From assembly GCA_023398575.1 (NCBI GenBank), contig JAEWSC010000080.1, forward strand, positions 1 through 48,058: 48,058 bases of DNA, given 5' to 3'. The notes under the pieces were generated by a model, which saw only the letters and a list, made by a program, of their open reading frames with translations, ran no database searches and was not told where the DNA came from. Shown piece by piece: positions 24,626 through 31,751 of this stretch (its first letter is position 1; every line of letters starts with the position of its first letter). Both the position numbers and the translations under genes were made by a program. The DNA comes from Bacillota bacterium (GTDB lineage: Bacteria; Bacillota; Clostridia; Christensenellales; Aristaeellaceae).

Positions 24626-25368
24626 CCAAACCTCCCCGTGATGTAATCTTCGGTCTTGTCTTCCTTGGGGTGTGCAAACAGCGTCAGGGTATCGTTATAT
24701 TCCACGACCTCGCCATGCAGGAAGAATGCGGTCCTGTCGGAGATACGTGCCGCCTGCTGCATGTTGTGAGTTACAATGACGATGGTGTAATCATTCTTAA
24801 GCTCCATCATCAGGTCCTCAATACGGCTGGTAGAGATGGGGTCCAGCGCGGACGTCGGTTCATCCATTAACAGAACTTCAGGCGATACCGCCAGCGCCCT
24901 TGCAATGCATACCCGCTGTTGCTGGCCGCCTGAAAGGCTTAAAGCGCTCTTCTTCAGCCGGTCTTTGACTTCATCCCATATCGCCGCCTGCCGCAGGCTT
25001 TTTTCCACCAGATTATCCAAATCCCCTTTTTTGCGAACGCCATGAGTCCTGGGACCGTAGGCAATATTATCGTAGATGCTCATGGGAAATGGGTTCGGTT
25101 TTTGAAATACCATGCCCACGCGGCGGCGCAAGTCGGTTACATCCAGTTCCTGATAGATATTTTTGCCATCCAGCAACGCTTTTCCTTCTATTTTGCAGCC
25201 TTCTACCAGATCATTCATCCGATTAAGCGTTTTGAGCAACGTAGACTTGCCACAACCGGAAGGCCCGATGAACGCTGTTATCTCTTTTTCACGTATATCC
25301 AGTGAAACACTCTTGAGCGCATGTAGCGAGCCATAATGCAGGTTGATATTTTCAAGCTCAATTTTCAC
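24622..25368 (-). CDS. pstB: Phosphate ABC transporter ATP-binding protein PstB
   Basis: About 248 residues. Walker A GPSGCGKSTLLK, the Q-loop VFQKPNPFPMSIYDNIAYG (a PstB signature), ABC signature LSGGQQQR, Walker B LLMDEPTSALDP, and the switch His in VTHNMQQA. It powers phosphate import through PstA/PstC. The start is a GTG (25368) or a TTG one codon earlier; GGGG lies just upstream. It overlaps the end of pstA by 11 nt. Confidence 0.95.
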   Translation of the reverse strand: MKIELENINLHYGSLHALKSVSLDIREKEITAFIGPSGCGKSTLLKTLNRMNDLVEGCKIEGKALLDGKNIYQELDVTDLRRRVGMVFQKPNPFPMSIYDNIAYGPRTHGVRKKGDLDNLVEKSLRQAAIWDEVKDRLKKSALSLSGGQQQRVCIARALAVSPEVLLMDEPTSALDPISTSRIEDLMMELKNDYTIVIVTHNMQQAARISDRTAFFLHGEVVEYNDTLTLFAHPKEDKTEDYITGRFG

Positions 25369-26191
25369 CAAATTTCCCCGCCTTCTTGCTAATATACTTG
25401 GTTAAGAGGTTAATGGCAGTGACCAATACAAGCAGCGTCACTCCAGCCACAAATGCAACGTTCCGCCCTTCCATACCGCCATCCCGTGTGGATATGTACA
25501 TATGCACCGCCAGCGTTCGGCTGGAATCCATCAGCGTCTGCGGCATTTTGGCGACGCTTCCCAAGGTGAAAAGCAGCGCAGCCGTTTCACCGATGATACG
25601 CCCTGTGCTTAATACCAGTGCAGATAGGATGCCTCTGGCGGCGGAAGGAAGCACAATGCGCATCACCGTACGCAGTTTGCCTGCTCCCAGGCCAAAGCTT
25701 CCTTCCCGATACAGGTCAGGGACAGACAATATCGATTCCTCCGCTGTGCGGATGATGGTCGGCAGGATCATGATGGATATGGTCAAAATACCCGCCAGCA
25801 GGGAATAACCCATATGCAGCGCCGTACCAAAGAATAGTGCGCCGAACAGACCATAGATAATGGAGGGGATGCCCGCCAGCGTTTCGGTGGCCAGGCGTAT
25901 GATTTTTACAAGCCGGCTTCCTTTTTTTGCGTACTCGCACAGGTACACCGCACAGCCAAGACCCAGTGGGCCAGCAATCAACAGAGAAAGGAATATCAGT
26001 ACAATTGTGGTTACAATGGCAAAGCGCATGGAGGGATTATCGGAGCTATACGGTCCAAAGAGAATATTCCAATTGATGTGGGGAATGCCGTTTGCAAAGA
26101 TATACACCACAATCCACAAAAGTGCGCCCATTGCAATGGCAATAGCCAGCCAGCAAAGGCCGGTGAGCAGTGCCGACTTAGCTCTTCTCAC
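25358..26191 (-). CDS. pstA: Phosphate ABC transporter permease PstA
   Basis: 277 residues with six predicted membrane helices. The binding-protein-dependent transport EAA loop is EESILSVPDLYREGSFGLGAGKLRT, with downstream LPSAARGILSALVLSTGRIIGETAALLFT, a PstA hallmark. It starts with GTG behind GGGGGG and overlaps pstC by 14 nt. Confidence 0.94.
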   Translation of the reverse strand: MRRAKSALLTGLCWLAIAIAMGALLWIVVYIFANGIPHINWNILFGPYSSDNPSMRFAIVTTIVLIFLSLLIAGPLGLGCAVYLCEYAKKGSRLVKIIRLATETLAGIPSIIYGLFGALFFGTALHMGYSLLAGILTISIMILPTIIRTAEESILSVPDLYREGSFGLGAGKLRTVMRIVLPSAARGILSALVLSTGRIIGETAALLFTLGSVAKMPQTLMDSSRTLAVHMYISTRDGGMEGRNVAFVAGVTLLVLVTAINLLTKYISKKAGKFGEN

Positions 26192-27053
26192 TGCGCGGCC
26201 CCCCTTTTGTGATCATGTTCAAAGAAATATTGAGCAGCAGAATGAACACAAACAGTACTGCGCCGGTAGCAATCAGCGCGTCATAATGCAGTCCACTGGC
26301 ATAGCTCATTTCCGACACGATGTTTACCGTCAGCGTTCTTACCGATTTAAAAATGGTAGCCGGCAAAATATTGCTGTTTCCTGCCACCATACCCACCGCG
26401 ATGGTTTCACCAATTGCCCGGCCCATACCCAATACAACAGAGGTTACAATGCCGCGTCTGGCCGCCGGAACTAGCACGAAGAATACCGCCTCGGTATGGG
26501 TGGCACCAAGGGCAATAGCGCCGTCGTAGTAGCTTTGCGGTAACGCACGTATCGAATTTTCGCTAACCGTAATGATGGTGGGCAGGATCATAATGGCCAG
26601 TACAACGGAAGCAGCCAACACACTGTTGCCATTGCCTGGAAATCGGTCTGCAATGAAAGGCACAATGATCATCATACCGAAAAAGCCGTAAATGATGGAA
26701 GGTATGCCAGCCAATAGTGATACGCCCTGTGACAAAAGGCCATACAAACGCTTTGGACAAAATTTTGCCATAAAAATAGCCGCCAGCAGCCCGATAGGCA
26801 CTCCCAGCAGCAAAGCGCCGCCTGTTACATAAAAGCTGCCTATAATCATATAGGCAATTCCAAACTGCTGCGGATCATTGTTAGGCTTCCACGCATTTCC
26901 TGTAATGAATTTCCATATCCCGATCTCCCGAAATGCCGGCACCGCCCCGCCGAAAATGAAAAGGCAGATGCAAATGACTGCAGCTACGGAGATCAGGGAG
27001 GACAGAAAAAACAGCGCCTTGCTTCCCTTTTCCCAGAAAGCACGTTTCTTCAT
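26178..27053 (-). CDS. pstC: Phosphate ABC transporter permease PstC
   Basis: 291 residues from the ATG at 27053 (MKKRAFWEKG); the frame open to 27257 reads through the terminator upstream and is not coding. Six membrane helices, the EAA loop SVSENSIRALPQSYYDGAIALGA, and LPAARRGIVTSVVLGMGRAIGETIAVGMV match PstC. The ribosome binding site is weak (AGGGAAAGAAG). It is the first gene of the pst-pho operon. No pstS gene precedes it: the next gene upstream is an rRNA methyltransferase, with its terminator between. Confidence 0.93.
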   Translation of the reverse strand: MKKRAFWEKGSKALFFLSSLISVAAVICICLFIFGGAVPAFREIGIWKFITGNAWKPNNDPQQFGIAYMIIGSFYVTGGALLLGVPIGLLAAIFMAKFCPKRLYGLLSQGVSLLAGIPSIIYGFFGMMIIVPFIADRFPGNGNSVLAASVVLAIMILPTIITVSENSIRALPQSYYDGAIALGATHTEAVFFVLVPAARRGIVTSVVLGMGRAIGETIAVGMVAGNSNILPATIFKSVRTLTVNIVSEMSYASGLHYDALIATGAVLFVFILLLNISLNMITKGGPRSEKS

Positions 27054-27187
27054 CTTTCTTCTTTCCCTGCGCTTTCTATAAGCATATTTTTTATACAGTC
27101 TCAGTATAAAAGATTTGTGTGCGTGAATCGCCATGACATTGTAAGATTTGAGGAAGACAAAAAGCCGTCTGAGCTTGAAGACACACG

Positions 27188-27215
27188 AAAAAAGTGCCGC
27201 GGTTTTGCGGCACTT
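27188..27215 (-). terminator. Terminator of the RlmI-like gene
   Basis: Read leftward: AAGTGCCGC-6-GCGGCACTT, then TTTTCG. It begins 15 nt after the stop and separates the methyltransferase gene from the pst promoter region. Confidence 0.85.
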
Positions 27216-27229
27216 GGAACATATTTGAT

Positions 27230-28402
27230 TTATGCGAACACCTGGAAAATGCCACATTTTAGATACTGCGTTTCGATAGCAGCCGGCAAAATGGGATGGT
27301 CGCGGCCCTGCGAGCGGTACTCCACCTGGCGGAGCTGAACCCTGGCATCAAATGCCGCCTCTTTAACAATATCCATAAAGGGGCCGGGCAGAATGTGCTG
27401 AGAACAGGAGCAAGTAACCAGGTAGCCACCATCTTTTAAAAGCTTTATGGCCCGAAGGTTAATCTCCTTGTAACCACGGGTCGCACCTTCAATGGCAGTG
27501 CGGGTTTTAGTAAACGCCGGCGGGTCCAAAATGACCACGTCGTACTGCTCTCTTTGATCGCTTTTATCTCGCAAAAAATCAAAAGCATTTGCTTTTACAA
27601 AGTGGACCTTGTTATCAAGCCTATTGAGAGCGGCATTTTCTGCGGCCACCTTGCAGGCGTGTTCGGAAATATCCACACCGGTCACATCCGTTGCGCCATA
27701 GTAACCGGCGTGCAATGCAAAGCTGCCGGTATGGGTAAAGCAGTCCAAGACTTTTGCTCCCTTGGCAAATGGAGCAATGGCTGCACGGTTTTCCTTTTGA
27801 TCCAAGAAAAAGCCCGTCTTTTGGCCTTCCTTTACATCCACCAGAAAGCGAACGCCATTTTCAATCATCTCTATCCGGTCGGGCACGCTGCCGTACAGCA
27901 AACCCTTCATCTGCTCCATACCTTCCAACTCACGGACAGGAACATCGTTGCGCTCATAGATGCCTTCCGGCTGCAACAGTTCCTTCAACGCCTCCACCAC
28001 ATCGGCCTTGAACCTCTCCATGCCTAAGGATAAGCACTGCAGTACCAGAACGCCGCCGAAGCTGTCGACAATCATGGCCGGCAGGCCGTCGCTTTCCGCG
28101 AAGATCAGGCGGCAACTATTTAGGTCTGCAAATTTTTTGCGGTAGTCGATGGCACGCTTGACCCTATCGTAGATAAAAGTGCTGTTGATATTCTCTTCTT
28201 TTAAACTCATCATGCGCAGGGATATCTGTGAATTGGGGTTGTATAAGGCCATGCCCAGAACTGTTCCCTTGCTGGAAACAACCTTCAGCACATCACCCGG
28301 CTGATGCTTGCCTTCTACACGGTTGATATCGCTGCGAAAAACCCAAGGATGACCGCTTAAAACACGGGCCTCCTTGCCATAATGCAAAATTGCCGCCGCC
28401 AT
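27230..28402 (-). CDS. Class I SAM-dependent rRNA methyltransferase, RlmI-like
   Basis: 390 residues from the ATG with GGAGG 5 nt upstream. An N-terminal PUA domain (VLSGHPWVFRSDINRVEG, then GDVLKVVSSKG) is followed by a RlmI-type EEHEI-like domain and a Rossmann methyltransferase: VLDCFTHTGSFALHA, VDISEHA, and the catalytic ILDPPAFTK. The last residues (YLKCGIFQV) match the family ending. It likely makes a 5-methylcytosine in 23S rRNA (RlmI makes m5C1962 in E. coli), but the exact site here is not shown. It is monocistronic. Confidence 0.88.
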   Translation of the reverse strand: MAAAILHYGKEARVLSGHPWVFRSDINRVEGKHQPGDVLKVVSSKGTVLGMALYNPNSQISLRMMSLKEENINSTFIYDRVKRAIDYRKKFADLNSCRLIFAESDGLPAMIVDSFGGVLVLQCLSLGMERFKADVVEALKELLQPEGIYERNDVPVRELEGMEQMKGLLYGSVPDRIEMIENGVRFLVDVKEGQKTGFFLDQKENRAAIAPFAKGAKVLDCFTHTGSFALHAGYYGATDVTGVDISEHACKVAAENAALNRLDNKVHFVKANAFDFLRDKSDQREQYDVVILDPPAFTKTRTAIEGATRGYKEINLRAIKLLKDGGYLVTCSCSQHILPGPFMDIVKEAAFDARVQLRQVEYRSQGRDHPILPAAIETQYLKCGIFQVFA

Positions 28403-28470
28403 AGTATCCTCCTTCATGGAATGTGCCCATTATAGCAGGAAGAAAAGAGCCTGTACAGGGTCATTGCTTT

Positions 28471-28499
28471 TTATCAAAAGTTGCCGTATCATGTATAAT
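28471..28499 (+). promoter_or_regulatory. Promoter of the TIGR00300-like gene
   Basis: -35 TTATCA (28471-28476), 17-nt spacer, -10 TATAAT (28494-28499). The leader is about 40 nt long. Confidence 0.65.
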
Positions 28500-28547
28500 T
28501 GTTTGAATACAAGTATCTATTATACAAAAGTAATGGAGTGTGTATGT

Positions 28548-29642
28548 ATGGGCTTTGTCATGCCGGAGTACCGTTCGCCTGATTTTAAAAAGGAAAGCTT
28601 TCTGAGTGCTTCAAATGTGCAGGCCCTTCCAGCTCCGCAAGATGGCGTAGCACCGGACAATTATCACGCCACTACCATTTTCCCCGAATACTTTAAAGTC
28701 TGCGGAAAATGGATTTTGGCTGAAAAATCCCGTATGGACTGCGTTGCGGTGCTCTTAGGTGATGGCACAGTGGATATCCGGGAGTTCCGCAGATTAAAGG
28801 CCGGAGAACAAGTCGTGATCGGTCGCACCGAAGATGGCAGTTCAGGAATCTACGTGCATACTGATGGCTTTGGCCGAGAGGGCGATTCGTCGGAGACCTT
28901 TGCCTTTCGAACCGGCCGTTCACGGGAAACTGCATACTCGAGAGATTATGACGAGTTGTACCGACGGCTCGATTATGAACGGAAGCATGGCTTCATTCTT
29001 TGGGTGCTTGGCCCTGCTTGCTCCTTTGACTCAGACGCCCGCAGCGCCATGGCTTCTTTGATCGAGCAAGGCTATGTGCATGGATTGATGGCCGGCAACG
29101 CCTTGGCCACCCATGATTTGGAGGGCGGGCTGTTCCGCACGGCATTGGGACAAGATATCTACACCCAGGAGTCTATTTTTAACGGTCATTACCATCACAT
29201 CGATGTCATCAATAAGGTTCGCCGCAGCGGTTCCATACCCAAATTCATTGAAGAACATCATATAGTAGATGGCATCATGCATGCCTGTGTGAAAAAAGAT
29301 ATTCCTTTTGTATTGACCGGCTCCATCCGGGATGACGGTCCGCTGCCCGAAGTGATGGCGGATGTATACCAGGGCCAGAACGATATGCGTTCCCTGGTCA
29401 CCCGCGCAACCACCGTGATCTGCATGGCGACCCAACTGCACACGATTGCGACGGGCAATATGACGCCCTCTTTTTGCGTAAAAGACGGCTCAGTCCGGCC
29501 GGTTTTCTTTTACACGGTGGACATATCCGAGTTCGCTGTGAACAAGCTGCGCGACAGAGGCAGCTTATCCGTTGTCAGCTTTATTGCCAATGCCCAAGAC
29601 TTTTTAGTGCATGTCATGCGGGGCATCGGCAAAGAAATATAG
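28548..29642 (+). CDS. TIGR00300/ornithine cyclodeaminase (archaeal-type)-like protein
   Basis: 364 residues from the ATG with GGAG 9 nt upstream. The N-terminal 110 residues resemble the LOR/SDH conserved region (NYHATTIFPEYFKVCGKWI). The C-terminal half resembles the NAD-binding domain shared by archaeal ornithine cyclodeaminase and the cyanobacterial arginine dihydrolase AgrE/ArgZ: LMAGNALATHDLEGGLF, FVLTGSIRDDGPLPEV, and ATQLHTIATGNMTPS. The arginine dihydrolase domain is absent. The likely reaction is ornithine to proline and ammonia, but lysine or other substrates cannot be excluded. It stands alone between a promoter and a terminator. Confidence 0.78.
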   Translation: MGFVMPEYRSPDFKKESFLSASNVQALPAPQDGVAPDNYHATTIFPEYFKVCGKWILAEKSRMDCVAVLLGDGTVDIREFRRLKAGEQVVIGRTEDGSSGIYVHTDGFGREGDSSETFAFRTGRSRETAYSRDYDELYRRLDYERKHGFILWVLGPACSFDSDARSAMASLIEQGYVHGLMAGNALATHDLEGGLFRTALGQDIYTQESIFNGHYHHIDVINKVRRSGSIPKFIEEHHIVDGIMHACVKKDIPFVLTGSIRDDGPLPEVMADVYQGQNDMRSLVTRATTVICMATQLHTIATGNMTPSFCVKDGSVRPVFFYTVDISEFAVNKLRDRGSLSVVSFIANAQDFLVHVMRGIGKEI

Positions 29643-29653
29643 ATCGTAACTTT

Positions 29654-29688
29654 AAAACCGCGAGGGATACATAATCCCCCGCGGTTTT
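29654..29688. terminator. Bidirectional terminator
   Basis: AAAACCGCGAGGGA pairs with TCCCCCGCGGTTTT (one mismatch); T-rich on both sides. It sits between convergent genes. Confidence 0.85.
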
Positions 29689-29707
29689 GATCTTTCATCC
29701 ACACAGA

Positions 29708-30415
29708 TTAAGCGATATCCAATGCAATCTCCATCATGTTAGTCAGCGCCGTTTGCCGCTGCTGAGCAGTCATCCCTTCACCCGTGAAGGGATTGTCAGA
29801 AATCGTGCATAGGCACAGCGCATTCTTGCCGGCCCTGGCAGCGTTTAGATACAGTGCCGCCGCTTCCATTTCCACCGCCAGCACACCCAGTTTTTGCAGC
29901 TTGCCCAGCGGTTCCGACTCGTCATAGAAGGTATCGGAAGAATAAATTGGCCCTACCTTTACATCCACACCTATCTTTTTTCCGGCTTCCACGGCTTTTT
30001 GCAACAGCGCAAACGAACAGCTTGGCGCAAGATTGCCTTGAAAGCCGTACTGTGCGCCAAAGTTGGAATTGGTATAGGTGCTCATGCCGGCCACGATATC
30101 CTGTACTTTTAGCTGCTGGCTGATGGCACCAGCGGAGCCGATACGCAATATGTTCTCCACACCATAGAAATTGAACAGTTCATAGGAGTATATCCCGATA
30201 GACGGCATGCCCATGCCGGAAGCCATGACGGATACACGCTTGCCCTTGTAAAAGCCCGTATATCCCTGCACGCCGCGGACGTTGTTGACTAAAACGGCAT
30301 CCTGTAAATAGGTTTCAGCAATGAATTTAGAGCGCAGCGGATCACCCGGCATCAAAACGGTTTGCGCAAAATCCCCCGCTTTTGCGGTGATGTGCGGCGT
30401 CGGTATAAGATCCAT
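29708..30415 (-). CDS. deoD: Purine nucleoside phosphorylase (DeoD type)
   Basis: 235 residues, the length of hexameric PNPs. Seen: PTPHITAKAGDFA at the start, the phosphate/ribose site VLMPGDPLRSKFIAE, MGMPSIGIYSYEL, LRIGSAGA, and VEMEAAALY with ISDNPFTGE. The Asp in SDNPF is the DeoD general acid. It cleaves purine ribo- and deoxyribonucleosides with phosphate in salvage. It follows no other salvage gene here. Confidence 0.95.
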   Translation of the reverse strand: MDLIPTPHITAKAGDFAQTVLMPGDPLRSKFIAETYLQDAVLVNNVRGVQGYTGFYKGKRVSVMASGMGMPSIGIYSYELFNFYGVENILRIGSAGAISQQLKVQDIVAGMSTYTNSNFGAQYGFQGNLAPSCSFALLQKAVEAGKKIGVDVKVGPIYSSDTFYDESEPLGKLQKLGVLAVEMEAAALYLNAARAGKNALCLCTISDNPFTGEGMTAQQRQTALTNMMEIALDIA

Positions 30416-30504
30416 ATGTATCCCTCCACAAATTATTCTTTCGCAATCTGCATTTTAGTATACCACACTGCATGATACCTATCAATCCAAAGCAACCGCG
30501 CACG

Positions 30505-30537
30505 AAAAAGGCCCCAAGTAATTCTTGGAGCCTTTTT
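30505..30537 (-). terminator. Terminator of cysK
   Basis: Read leftward: AAAAAGGCTCCAAG pairs with CTTGGGGCCTTTTT (one mismatch), ending in a T-run. It starts about 19 nt after the cysK stop. Confidence 0.85.
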
Positions 30538-30555
30538 CAAGACCTTTGCTTTCAA

Positions 30556-31488
30556 TCAGAAGGTGAATAGCGCAGTGGATAAATACCGTTCTCCCGTATC
30601 CGGCAAGATCACGACAATGGTCTTGCCCTCATTCTCAGACCGTTTGGCTAGCTGAATGGCGGCCCACAGCGCGGCACCGGAGGAAATGCCCACCAGCACG
30701 CCCTCAGCGTAGGCGACAGCACGGCCGGTGACGAACGCATCCTCATTGGCGACAGGGATAATTTCATCATATACACCAGTATCCAGTGTATTGGGAACAA
30801 AGCCCGCGCCAATGCCCTGAATTTTATGCGGACCGGATTTGCCCTGAGACAAAACAGGTGAATCTGCCGGTTCAACTGCCACCACCTTGATGTCTGGATT
30901 CTTGGACTTCAAAAACTTACCCGCGCCAGAAATGGTACCACCTGTACCAACCCCTGAAACAAGAATATCAATCTTCCCATCCGTGTCTGCCCAAATTTCA
31001 GGCCCGGTGGTATTAAAGTGCACAGTGGGGTTGGCTGGGTTATCAAACTGCCTGGGCATGAATGCATTGGGCAATTCTTGGGCTAACTCTTCGGCTTTGG
31101 CGATAGCTCCCTTCATGCCCTTGGCACCCTCTGTTAATACCAATTCAGCGCCATAAGCCTTGAGCAAGTTCCTGCGCTCAACGCTCATGGTTTCCGGCAT
31201 GGTTAAAATGACTTTGTATCCCCTGGCAGCAGCGACAGAAGCCAAACCAATACCCGTGTTGCCACTGGTCGGCTCAACGATGGTGGCACCGGGTTTTAAA
31301 AGGCCCTTAGCTTCCGCATCGTCAATCATTGCTTTGGCAATGCGGTCCTTCACGCTCCCGGCGGGGTTAAAATACTCCAGTTTGGCGATAATCTCAGCCT
31401 TCAAATTCTCTTTTGCCTTTAAGTTCGTCAGCGCCAGCAGCGGCGTGTTTCCGATCAAGTCGGTAATCTGCTGGAAAACTTTTGCCAT
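30556..31488 (-). CDS. cysK: Cysteine synthase A
   Basis: 310 residues from the ATG at 31488, with AGAAGGG upstream. PLP enzyme of fold type II: the lysine in NPAGSVKDRIAKAM, the substrate loop PTSGNTGIGLA, and phosphate-binding GVGTGGTISGAG. It makes cysteine from O-acetylserine and sulfide. The promoter carries a CymR-like site, consistent with control by cysteine supply. No cysE is adjacent. Confidence 0.96.
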   Translation of the reverse strand: MAKVFQQITDLIGNTPLLALTNLKAKENLKAEIIAKLEYFNPAGSVKDRIAKAMIDDAEAKGLLKPGATIVEPTSGNTGIGLASVAAARGYKVILTMPETMSVERRNLLKAYGAELVLTEGAKGMKGAIAKAEELAQELPNAFMPRQFDNPANPTVHFNTTGPEIWADTDGKIDILVSGVGTGGTISGAGKFLKSKNPDIKVVAVEPADSPVLSQGKSGPHKIQGIGAGFVPNTLDTGVYDEIIPVANEDAFVTGRAVAYAEGVLVGISSGAALWAAIQLAKRSENEGKTIVVILPDTGERYLSTALFTF

Positions 31489-31514
31489 GGTTGACCCTTC
31501 TTTCAATATCTTAG

Positions 31515-31565
31515 TATTCCTAGTTGGTTAGTATGTATTATATATCTTTTATTGAAAAAAGTCAA
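31515..31565 (-). promoter_or_regulatory. cysK promoter overlapped by a CymR-like site
   Basis: Minus strand: -35 TTGACT (31560-31565), 17-nt spacer, -10 TATAAT (31537-31542). From 31540 down to 31515 the sequence begins TAATAC and ends CTAGGAATA, close to the conserved ends of the Bacillus CymR box as I recall it (TAATNC, then TNGGAAT 12 nt later). The middle matches less well. CymR is an Rrf2-family repressor of cysteine genes. The identification is from memory of the consensus. Confidence 0.6.
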
Positions 31566-31682
31566 TAGGTTTTCATGCTTGCTGATAAATTTTCCCATGC
31601 TTGTCTATTAATCCATTTGGGAAACAAAAAATATATGATGCGCAAATCCATTTTCTCCAACTGACTACAATTTGATTTATGG

Positions 31683-31733
31683 TTTACCTAGCATATGATT
31701 TATGCTATACTGTTTGTAAGTTTAACGTTAAAC
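31683..31733 (+). promoter_or_regulatory. GH65 gene promoter with LacI-type operator
   Basis: -35 TTTACC (31683-31688), 17-nt spacer, -10 TATACT (31706-31711). At the expected start lies a perfect 14-bp palindrome, GTTTAACGTTAAAC (31720-31733), with the central CG typical of LacI/GalR-family operators. A second inverted repeat, AGCATA-5-TATGCT (31690-31706), fills the spacer. No LacI-family gene lies in the window. Confidence 0.65.
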
Positions 31734-31751
31734 CCCCGGGAGGAGTAAGAT

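Noticed and set aside
27054..27190. Pho box upstream of pstC
   Set aside because: CTTACAATGTCATGG has pieces of Pho-like repeats but no regular TTAACA-type spacing; not convincing.
26178..27257. Longer pstC start at 27257
   Set aside because: It would read through the upstream gene's terminator and encode an implausible Cys/Lys-rich leader; the ATG at 27053 fits the family.
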